From positions 18,011-82,010 of the forward strand of contig NZ_DATMGA010000012.1 in the NCBI RefSeq assembly GCF_035555955.1: DNA of 64,000 nucleotides. The letters run 5' to 3'. The DNA comes from Eoetvoesia sp035555955. GTDB lineage: Bacteria > Pseudomonadota > Gammaproteobacteria > Burkholderiales > Burkholderiaceae_B. The position numbers were made by a program, and so were the translations under genes. The notes beneath the pieces were generated by a model, which searched no databases, was not told the DNA's origin, and saw only the letters and a list, made by a program, of their open reading frames with translations. Below are positions 57,472 to 64,000 of the stretch, one piece after another (the first letter of the stretch is position 1; each line of letters opens with the position of its first letter).

Positions 57472-59316
57472 TCAGGCGCTAAGGCGCGTGCTGAACCGGA
57501 CCTGCAGACCCTGCAGCTCGGACGGCAAGCGATGCTTGAGCTTGTCGAACAGCTCGGCGTGCAGGCCGAGTTCTTTGCGCCACGCATCGGGGTCGATGGT
57601 GGTAATGCGCTTGAACATGTCCGAGCCGAAATCCAGCCCTTCCCAGGTGATGTCCTGGTAGCGCGGCGTGATGCCGAACAGGTTTTCGTCGCCCTTGGCC
57701 TTGCCTTCGATGCGCTCGAGCATCCATTTGAGAATGCGCATGTTCTCGCCGAAGCCCGGCCAGATGAACTTGCCCTGATCGTCGGTCTGGAACCAGTTGA
57801 CGCAGAAAATGCGCGGCAGCGTGGCGCCCTGGCCCTGCAGTTTTTGCCCCAGCTTCAGCCAGTGCTCGAAATAAGAGCTCATGTTGTAGCCGCAGAACGG
57901 CAGCATGGCGAAGGGATCGCGGCGCACGACACCTTGGGCGCCCGCGGCCGCGGCCGTGGTTTCGGAACCCAGGGTGGCGGCCATATAGACCCCTTCGACC
58001 CAGTTGCGGGCTTCGGTTACCAGCGGCACGGTGTCGGAACGGCGCCCGCCGAAGATGAAGGCATCGATCGCCACGCCCGCAGGGTTATCCCATTCGGGGT
58101 CGATCACCGGGTTCTGCTGCGCCGACACCGTAAAGCGGGCGTTGGGATGGGCCGCCTTGCGCCCGGAATCGGGCGTCCAGTCATTGCCATGCCAGTCCAG
58201 GCAGTGTGCGGGGGCCGGGCCCATGCCCTCCCACCAGACGTCGCCATCGTCGGTCAGGGCGACATTGGTGAACAGCACGTTTTCGCGCAGCGAAGCCATG
58301 CAGTTGTAATTGGTTTTTTCGTTGGTGCCCGGCGCCACGCCAAAGTACCCGGCCTCGGGGTTGATGGCATACAGCCGGCCATCGGCGCCCGGCTTGATCC
58401 AGGCGATGTCGTCGCCAATGGTGGTGACTTTCCAGCCCGGCAGCGAGGCGGGGGGAATGAGCATGGCGAAATTGGTTTTGCCGCAGGCCGACGGGAAAGC
58501 CGCCGCCACGTGCATCTTTTTGCCGGCGGGCGAGGTAACGCCCAGAACCAGCATGTGCTCGGCCATCCAGCCCTGGTCATGCCCCATGTTCGAGGCAATG
58601 CGCAAGGCAAAGCATTTTTTGCCCAGCAGCGCATTGCCGCCATAGCCCGACCCGAAGGACCAGATCTCGCGGGTTTCAGGGTAATGAACAATGTATTTGG
58701 TTTCGTTGCAGGGCCAGGCCACATCAGCCTCGCCCGGCTGCAGCGGCTTGCCTACAGAGTGCACGCAGGGCACGAAGGGGCCGTCGGCGCCCAGCACGTC
58801 GTAGACCTTGCGGCCCATGCGGGTCATGATGCGCATATTGGCCACGACATAGGGCGAATCGGAAAGCTCGACGCCGATGTGGGCAATGGGCGAGCCCAGC
58901 GGCCCCATGGAAAAGGGAATGACATACATGGTGCGCCCGCGCATGCAGCCCTTGAACAGGCCGTTCAGGGTCTGCCGCATTTCGGCGGGCGCCACCCAGT
59001 TGTTCGTGGGGCCGGCGTCTTCTTCTTTTTCGGAGCAGATGAAGGTGCGGTCTTCCACGCGCGCCACGTCGCTGGGCGACGACCAGGCCAGATACGAGTT
59101 GGGCCGCTTGGCGGGGTTAAGCCTGCGCAAAGTGCCCGCCTGCACCATTTGTTCGCATAAACGGTCGTATTCTTCCTGGGAGCCGTCGCACCATTCGATG
59201 CGATCCGGCTGCGTCAGCGCCGCCACTTCAGCCACCCAGGCTTTGATGCCCTCGTGCTTGACCCACTCCGGGGCGTTCGATTCGGAAACGGACGTGGAAC
59301 TGCTTGCTGCGTTCAT
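57472..59316 (-). CDS. pckG: Phosphoenolpyruvate carboxykinase (GTP)
   Basis: A 614-residue GTP-dependent PEP carboxykinase, which converts oxaloacetate to PEP in gluconeogenesis. Conserved blocks are FGSGYGGNALLGKKCFALRIAS, the kinase P-loop FPSACGKTNFAMLIPP, the metal/oxaloacetate site TIGDDIAWIKPGADGRLYAINPEAGYFGVAPGTN and FNPFAMLPFCGYNM-like RRDPFAMLPFCGYNMSSYFEHW. AAGGAGA before ATG 59316 fixes the start; the longer frame is spurious. The 183-bp gap to gltL shows no gene. It allows growth on the organic and amino acids that the neighbouring transporters import. Confidence 0.96.
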   Translation of the reverse strand: MNAASSSTSVSESNAPEWVKHEGIKAWVAEVAALTQPDRIEWCDGSQEEYDRLCEQMVQAGTLRRLNPAKRPNSYLAWSSPSDVARVEDRTFICSEKEEDAGPTNNWVAPAEMRQTLNGLFKGCMRGRTMYVIPFSMGPLGSPIAHIGVELSDSPYVVANMRIMTRMGRKVYDVLGADGPFVPCVHSVGKPLQPGEADVAWPCNETKYIVHYPETREIWSFGSGYGGNALLGKKCFALRIASNMGHDQGWMAEHMLVLGVTSPAGKKMHVAAAFPSACGKTNFAMLIPPASLPGWKVTTIGDDIAWIKPGADGRLYAINPEAGYFGVAPGTNEKTNYNCMASLRENVLFTNVALTDDGDVWWEGMGPAPAHCLDWHGNDWTPDSGRKAAHPNARFTVSAQQNPVIDPEWDNPAGVAIDAFIFGGRRSDTVPLVTEARNWVEGVYMAATLGSETTAAAAGAQGVVRRDPFAMLPFCGYNMSSYFEHWLKLGQKLQGQGATLPRIFCVNWFQTDDQGKFIWPGFGENMRILKWMLERIEGKAKGDENLFGITPRYQDITWEGLDFGSDMFKRITTIDPDAWRKELGLHAELFDKLKHRLPSELQGLQVRFSTRLSA

Positions 59317-59499
59317 GGGGCTTTGTCTCCTTTGTGGCCTCTTTGTGCGCCTCTGACTGCGCCGGGCCTGGCACTTATTTTTAGGGGAAAGAAAGGCCGG
59401 ATTCATATCCGGCCGCAACCTGGATGTCGCTGTTACAAGAGATCATCCAGACCCATTTTATCGACTTTCGCGTTCAGTGGACTAAATTTTAAAAGTAAC

Positions 59500-60234
59500 T
59501 CAGTGCGTCAGTATCTTGGAGAGGAACTGCCGGGCCCGCTCGGAACGCTGCTCGGTGTGTTCGAAGAATTCATCCTTGGAACAATCTTCGACGATGGCGC
59601 CCTGATCCATGAAGATGACGCGATCCGCCACTTTCCGGGCGAATCCCATTTCGTGGGTCACCACCATCATGGTCATCCCCTCGCGGGCCAGGTCGACCAT
59701 GACGTCCAGCACCTCGTTCACCATTTCCGGGTCCAGGGCCGACGTGGGCTCGTCGAACAGCATGGCGATGGGGTCCATGGCCAGCGCCCGGGCAATGGCT
59801 ACACGCTGCTGCTGGCCGCCCGAAAGCTGGCCGGGGAATTTATCCATGTGCGCGGCAAGGCCCACACGCTCCAGCAGGTCGCGCCCGCGCTTGGCAGCTT
59901 CGGCCTGGCTGCGGCCCAGCACCTTGACCTGCGCCAGCTCCAGATTGCGCATGACCGACAAATGGGGGAAAAGCTCGAAATGCTGGAACACCATGCCGAT
60001 GCGGGAACGCAGTTTCGGCAGATTGGTCTTGGGCGCGCCGACCGAAACGCCGTCGATCCAGATCTCGCCCTTCTGGAAAGGCTCGAGCGCATTGGCGGTC
60101 TTGATCAGGGTGGACTTGCCCGAGCCCGAGGGGCCGCACACCACCACCACTTCGCCGGTAGCAATGGAAGTCGAACAATCCTTCAGCACCTGGAACGAAC
60201 CGTACCACTTGCTCACATTCTTGAATTCAATCAC
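59500..60234 (-). CDS. gltL: Glutamate/aspartate-type ABC transporter ATPase (GltL)
   Basis: A 244-residue polar amino acid ABC ATPase. Walker A is GPSGSGKSTLIKTANAL (about residues 34-50), the signature is LSGGQQQRVAIARAL, Walker B is AMLFDEPTSALDPEM, and the switch is VTHEMGFARKVADRV. Length and motifs match GltL/GlnQ. It is the third gene of gltJ-gltK-gltL, 16 nt after gltK. The substrate is probably glutamate or aspartate, judged by the operon and the gamma-glutamyltransferase gene upstream. Confidence 0.94.
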   Translation of the reverse strand: MIEFKNVSKWYGSFQVLKDCSTSIATGEVVVVCGPSGSGKSTLIKTANALEPFQKGEIWIDGVSVGAPKTNLPKLRSRIGMVFQHFELFPHLSVMRNLELAQVKVLGRSQAEAAKRGRDLLERVGLAAHMDKFPGQLSGGQQQRVAIARALAMDPIAMLFDEPTSALDPEMVNEVLDVMVDLAREGMTMMVVTHEMGFARKVADRVIFMDQGAIVEDCSKDEFFEHTEQRSERARQFLSKILTH

Positions 60235-60250
60235 ACACTACCTCTTTGCA

Positions 60251-60940
60251 TTAACGGACAATTGCCATGCGGCGCTCCAGCACCTTGACGGAGCGGGACG
60301 CGGCATAGGAAATAAGAAAATAGACCAGCGCCGCGAAGACGAACATCTCCACCAGGCGCCCATCGCGCTGCGCGACGTTGTTGGCCGCCCCCAGGAAGTC
60401 GGTCAGCGACAGCACATAGACCAGCGAGGTGTCCTGGAACACGACGATCATCTGCGTCAGAAGGATCGGCGTCATCTTGCGGAAGGCCTGCGGCAGAACG
60501 ATGTAGCGCATGACCTGGCGATAGTTCAGGCCCAGGGCGTACCCGGCCCCCAACTGCCCTTGCGGGATCGACTGGATGCCGGCGCGCATGATTTCGCAGA
60601 AATAGGCGGCCTCGAACAAGGTGAAGGTAATCAGTGCGGAAGTAAACCCGCCCACGGCAATGGGCCGCCCCGCCTGGGTCAGCCAACCCACGATGTAAGG
60701 CACCAGAAAATAGAACCAGAAGATGATCAGGATAAGCGGCAAGGCCCGCAGCAGGTTCACATAGCCGCCCGCCACCGCCGAAAGCGCCTTGCGGGACGAC
60801 AGGCGCATCATGGCCAGCAGCGTGCCGAGTATCACCGCCCCTATCGTGGACAACACCGTAAGCTTCACGGTAAACAGCAGCCCCACCTTGAACAAGTACG
60901 GCGCGGTGCGAAAAATTATTTCAAAATCGAATCCATGCAT
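60251..60940 (-). CDS. gltK: Glutamate/aspartate-type ABC permease (GltK)
   Basis: A 229-residue permease of the HisM/GltK type, with five helices. The EAA loop AAYFCEIMRAGIQSIPQGQLGAGYALGLNYRQVMRYIVLPQAFRKMTPIL is near residues 105-155, which contacts GltL. The start at ATG 60940 (MHGFDFEIIFRTAPYLFK) is preferred; the frame extends 57 nt further but then overlaps gltJ. It lies 10 nt after gltJ. With GltJ it forms the channel. Confidence 0.93.
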   Translation of the reverse strand: MHGFDFEIIFRTAPYLFKVGLLFTVKLTVLSTIGAVILGTLLAMMRLSSRKALSAVAGGYVNLLRALPLILIIFWFYFLVPYIVGWLTQAGRPIAVGGFTSALITFTLFEAAYFCEIMRAGIQSIPQGQLGAGYALGLNYRQVMRYIVLPQAFRKMTPILLTQMIVVFQDTSLVYVLSLTDFLGAANNVAQRDGRLVEMFVFAALVYFLISYAASRSVKVLERRMAIVR

Positions 60941-60950
60941 AATGTGCCCC

Positions 60951-61691
60951 CTAGCGCGCCGAACCCATGAAACCCGGAACGCGCAGCCGTTTTTCAACGC
61001 AGCGCATCAACACGACCACCACCGCGTTGACGACCAGGTACAAGACCGTGGCGGCGGCGAACGACTCGAATATCTGGAACGTGAATTCCTGCATGGATCG
61101 CGCAGCGCCCGTAATTTCCATCAGGCCTATGGTGAAGGCAATGGACGAGTTCTTGATCAGGTTCAGGGCTTCGGAAGTGAGCGGCGGCATGATGACGCGC
61201 GCGGTCTGGGGCAGCAGCACATAGCGGTACACCTGGGCCCGCGTCAGGCCAAGCGCCGTGCCCGCCATGGGCTGGCCCGCCGGCAGCGAATGAATGCCGG
61301 CGCGGACCTGCACCGCGATCCGCGACGACGTAAACAAGCCCAGGCATATCACCGCCGTCCAGAACGCGCACCACGTTGGATCCATGGCCTTGATCGCCGC
61401 ACCCCACCCAAAGGGCAGCACTTCGGGAACGACGAAATACCATAAGAACATCTGCACCAGCAGCGGCACGTTGCGGAACAACTCAACATAGCCGGCGCAC
61501 AGCTTCTCGAGCCAGCCGATCGAACTGGTGCTCGACACGCCCACGGCCAGGCCCACCAGCAAGGCCAGGCACCATGCCAGCACGGAAACGCCAAGGGTCC
61601 AGTACAAGCCCTGCATCAGCGTCGCCCAATAAGTATGGACGCCGTCGGGCCCGACCTCCCAGAAAATCGACCAGTTCCAGTTGTAATTCAT
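60951..61691 (-). CDS. gltJ: Glutamate/aspartate-type ABC permease (GltJ)
   Basis: A 246-residue permease of the GltJ type. It starts MNYNWNWSIFWEVGPDGVHTYWATLMQG, characteristic for GltJ, and carries the EAA loop SRIAVQVRAGIHSLPAGQPMAGTALGLTRAQVYRYVLLPQTARVIMPPL. It is first of the transporter genes. Unlike most glt operons there is no binding-protein gene immediately before it: a gamma-glutamyltransferase gene on the same strand ends 75 nt upstream. The binding protein must be encoded elsewhere. Confidence 0.93.
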   Translation of the reverse strand: MNYNWNWSIFWEVGPDGVHTYWATLMQGLYWTLGVSVLAWCLALLVGLAVGVSSTSSIGWLEKLCAGYVELFRNVPLLVQMFLWYFVVPEVLPFGWGAAIKAMDPTWCAFWTAVICLGLFTSSRIAVQVRAGIHSLPAGQPMAGTALGLTRAQVYRYVLLPQTARVIMPPLTSEALNLIKNSSIAFTIGLMEITGAARSMQEFTFQIFESFAAATVLYLVVNAVVVVLMRCVEKRLRVPGFMGSAR

Positions 61692-61766
61692 ATCAAATCA
61701 ACTCTGCGATAGGGTAAAGGGTGAAAGGCACGCGATAACGGCAAGCCGGGATGGAACCGGGCGGCC

Positions 61767-63605
61767 CTAATCGCCCTTGGCCACGCCTTCGCGCCGGGGA
61801 TCGGCGCCACCGGTCAGGCCGGACGAATCAATGACGATGGCCTGCACCCCGCTGGGAAACTCCTGCACCCGGACTTTATGCCCCATGGCCTCCAGGGGCT
61901 GAACCAGGCCAACCAGAGCGGTTCCCTTTTCAAGCTCGGTCTGCCTGTTGCGGCTGCCGAAATTGGGCAGGGATATTGCCTGCTGCACGTCCAGCTTCCA
62001 GTCCAGAACGCCCACCAGCGTTTTGGCGACGTAATTGATGATGGCGCTTCCGCCGGGTGAACCCAGCGCCATATATGGCTCTTGATTGTGAAATACGATG
62101 ATCGGCGCCATGGTGCTGCGTGGGCGCTTGTTGGGCTGAACCCGGTTGGCAACCGGCTTGCCGCTGGCATCGACGGGGTCGCGGGAAAAATCCGTAAGCT
62201 GGTTGTTCAGCATGAAGCCCCTGACAAACAGTTTGCTGCCAAAGGCGGACTCGATGGTGGTCGTCATGGACACGACATCGCCCGACACATCCACCGCCAC
62301 GATCTGGCTGGTGGAAGGAATCTCCGGCGCATTGTCGCGGCCCAGCTCGGCAAGCTTGCCCACCGGGTCGCCCGGCTTGGCCACGCCCATGCTGTGATCG
62401 GGACTGATCAATGAAAACCTGGATTTCAAATAGGCGGGACTGATCAATGCCTGGGTCGGCATCTTGATGAAATCCGGGTCGGCCGCATAGTAGTCGCGAT
62501 CCGCGTAAGCCAGGCGGCCCGCCTCCGAAAAGTAATGCACAGCCTCGAGCCCCTCGGGCTTGAGCTTATTCATCGGCACGTATTCCAGCACCCCCAAAAG
62601 CTCCAGAACCCCCAGTGTTCCCGAACTGGGGGGCGCCATGCCGCAAATCCGGTATGCACGATAATCACCGCACAAAGGTTCGCGTTGCCGGGCGCGGTAA
62701 TGGGCGAGATCGGCCAGGGTCATGTCGCCCGGTATCGCGTGACCTCGCACCGCGGCGACGATGTCGCGGGCAATATCCCCAGTGTAGAATGCATCGGCGC
62801 CACGCTGCGCCACCCGGCGCAGCACCTCGGCCAGGGCGGGGTTCTTGAGCAAATGGCCGACTGGCCATGGTTTGCCGTCGGCATCCAGAAAGTACGCGGC
62901 CGCCGCCTTCTGCCTGGACAGTTCGGAGCTTTTTACCAGCATGGCATGCAGCCGAGGAGACACGCGAAAACCCTCGTCGGCCAACCGGATTGCGGGTTTG
63001 AACAAGTCGGCCCATGGCAGCTTGCCATACTGGCGATGGGCCAGCTCCAGGGCCCGCAACACGCCGGGAACCCCTACCGACAACCCGCTATTGACCGACG
63101 TCCAGAACGGCAGAGGCTTGCCATTTGCCATGAAACGATCGGGCGTGGCGGCGGCCGGCGCCGTTTCGCGGCCGTCGTAGGTCGTCAGTTTCTTGTGCGC
63201 CTTGTCGTAGTAGACAATGAATGCGCCGCCGCCTATGCCCGACGACTGCGGCTCTACGAGAGTCAGCACCATCTGCGCGGCAATGGCGGCATCCAGGGCG
63301 CTGCCGCCATGGCGAAGCACTTCGTAGCCCGCCTCGGTGGCATGGGGATTGGCGGTGGCCATCATGAAATGCCGGGCGTGAACCACCTGCTTCGCGGTAT
63401 AGCCGCTGCCGGCTTCGGGATTCAGATCGGCATCGGCAATCTTGGAGGCAGAGACCTGCCTGGATACTGCAATTGCGGCTGGGGGCTGGGCGTGAGCGGC
63501 GGCCAGGCTGGATACGACCGTCGGGCGGGCAACCACCGTACTGCTTGCGCCAAGAAAACCCGCGGCAAGAACCGCCGCATGAACCCATTTTGTCTTCCTG
63601 CGCAT
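61767..63605 (-). CDS. ggt: Gamma-glutamyltransferase
   Basis: A 612-residue periplasmic gamma-glutamyltranspeptidase precursor. The signal peptide is KWVHAAVLAAGFLGASSTVVA. The large-subunit motifs HFMMATANPHATEAGYEVLRHGGSALDAAIAAQ and EPQSSGIGGGAFIVYYD are followed by the autoprocessing Thr432 in EIPSTSQIVAVDVSGDVVSMT. Here TSQ replaces the common TTH/TSH. The small subunit contains GSPGGSAIINYVAKTL. I prefer ATG 63605 with GGGG upstream; ATG 63623 is possible. It releases glutamate from glutathione and gamma-glutamyl compounds, and the gltJKL importer genes follow after 75 nt. Confidence 0.93.
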   Translation of the reverse strand: MRRKTKWVHAAVLAAGFLGASSTVVARPTVVSSLAAAHAQPPAAIAVSRQVSASKIADADLNPEAGSGYTAKQVVHARHFMMATANPHATEAGYEVLRHGGSALDAAIAAQMVLTLVEPQSSGIGGGAFIVYYDKAHKKLTTYDGRETAPAAATPDRFMANGKPLPFWTSVNSGLSVGVPGVLRALELAHRQYGKLPWADLFKPAIRLADEGFRVSPRLHAMLVKSSELSRQKAAAAYFLDADGKPWPVGHLLKNPALAEVLRRVAQRGADAFYTGDIARDIVAAVRGHAIPGDMTLADLAHYRARQREPLCGDYRAYRICGMAPPSSGTLGVLELLGVLEYVPMNKLKPEGLEAVHYFSEAGRLAYADRDYYAADPDFIKMPTQALISPAYLKSRFSLISPDHSMGVAKPGDPVGKLAELGRDNAPEIPSTSQIVAVDVSGDVVSMTTTIESAFGSKLFVRGFMLNNQLTDFSRDPVDASGKPVANRVQPNKRPRSTMAPIIVFHNQEPYMALGSPGGSAIINYVAKTLVGVLDWKLDVQQAISLPNFGSRNRQTELEKGTALVGLVQPLEAMGHKVRVQEFPSGVQAIVIDSSGLTGGADPRREGVAKGD

Positions 63606-63768
63606 CCACCCCCCATTAGCCATGCCGAAGCTGCATCACACCTGTGCCTTCCTCAAGCTGATTATTCCCCATTGTCCTAGCATTTTCCCCAACCGCAAAG
63701 TCTTGTCACAAAGGCATCTTCAGTGCACACTGTATCGTCCCCTTTACTTTTTCACTAGAAATTTTATA

Positions 63769-63795
63769 ATTACCGAAAAATGAGAATTCGGTAAT
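63769..63795. promoter_or_regulatory. Inverted repeat in the ggt/binding-protein divergent region
   Basis: ATTACCGAA (63769-63777) and TTCGGTAAT (63787-63795), perfect 9-bp arms with a 9-nt spacer. It lies in the AT-rich centre of the 257-bp region between divergent ggt and the Liv-type binding-protein gene, about 70 bp before the latter's start. It is a likely operator for an unidentified dimeric regulator. Confidence 0.45.
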
Positions 63796-63862
63796 AAATA
63801 GTTTTCTGGTTTACTGTAATAGGGTATTTGAGTAATCAGTGTATCGACTCCAAGGAGACACA

Positions 63863-64000
63863 ATGAAACGCATCATCAAGACGGCCCTTGCGGCAGCATG
63901 CCTGGCAACCGCCGCGACCAGCCTGGTTGCCGCGCCCGCCTCGGCGGCCGAGCCCTTCAAGATCGGGCTCATCGTTCCCATGACCGGCCCCTTCGCCTCC
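63863..64000 (+). CDS. Liv-type ABC substrate-binding protein (5' part only)
   Basis: The first 46 codons of a binding protein, cut by the window edge. The signal peptide is MKRIIKTALAAACLATAATS to about residue 28, and the mature start EPFKIGLIVPMTGPFAS is the first strand of the LivJ/LivK family. AAGGAGA lies at the right distance before the ATG. It is divergent from ggt. The remainder, and whether permease genes follow, cannot be seen. Confidence 0.85.
   Translation, partial: MKRIIKTALAAACLATAATSLVAAPASAAEPFKIGLIVPMTGPFAS

Noticed and set aside
57175..59160. 661-codon plus-strand frame opposite pckG
   Set aside because: Antisense to an unambiguous PEP carboxykinase; no domain recognised.
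1..64000. CRISPR arrays, insertion sequences, prophage or integron
   Set aside because: No regularly spaced repeats, transposase, integrase or phage structural genes were found among the plausible coding regions.

Overview
The window is GC-rich and densely packed, and it carries typical beta-proteobacterial content: many solute-binding-protein transporters (TRAP and Liv-type ABC), LysR/IclR/MarR/LuxR/AraC regulators each next to a small catabolic operon, AsmA, ProQ/FinO, GTP-dependent PEP carboxykinase and a GltJKL importer. I read it as chromosomal DNA of a member of the Burkholderiales, most likely Alcaligenaceae (Bordetella/Achromobacter/Pusillimonas relatives). That placement is inferred from gene content; no rRNA or tRNA gene is present to confirm it. 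I see no CRISPR array, insertion sequence or prophage.

Positions 1-13.6 kb (minus strand): a TacA-type antitoxin and the N-terminal remnant of a ParE toxin, then dctP-dctQ-dctM (TRAP importer). Next comes a tight catabolic operon (HpaB-type monooxygenase, flavin reductase, cupin, DUF2848 protein, amidase), and then livF-G-M-H with its binding protein. A divergent MarR gene (13.8 kb) and two similar AT-rich palindromes suggest that transport and catabolism are co-regulated. Positions 14.4-19.1 kb: an iron-uptake operon (TonB-dependent siderophore receptor, PepSY membrane protein, a 59-residue membrane protein, a PNPOx-like flavoprotein) behind a 29-bp Fur-box-like palindrome. Positions 19.2-27.5 kb: a ParDE toxin-antitoxin pair, DMT and AEC transporters, a ClC antiporter, a lipoprotein subtilase with a P-domain followed by a small exported protein, and a CynX-type MFS carrier.

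Positions 27.6-35.4 kb (minus strand): one operon of MFS carrier, hydantoinase/oxoprolinase A and B, FAH-family hydrolase, IclR regulator and a small CxCC protein. Two identical 16-bp palindromes precede it. Positions 35.5-39.2 kb: lrgAB, a divergent LysR regulator and a stand-alone iscS. Positions 39.2-45.4 kb: a LysR gene divergent from a second catabolic operon (Liv-type binding protein, cupin, FAD monooxygenase, DUF2848, amidase). This second operon repeats the cupin/DUF2848/amidase set of the first with a different type of hydroxylase.

Positions 45.5-64 kb: AsmA, small exported proteins, a methyltransferase, a HI0933-type flavoprotein, a GST-ligA-ligB operon with a divergent LuxR gene, ProQ/FinO, a YfeH-type carrier with a divergent AraC gene, an exported peroxiredoxin, pckG, and gltJKL preceded by gamma-glutamyltransferase in place of the usual binding-protein gene. 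A truncated Liv-type binding-protein gene ends the window. The most interesting feature is the pair of modular hydroxylase/cupin/DUF2848/amidase cassettes, which together look like an uncharacterised catabolic pathway for an N-containing or amide substrate.
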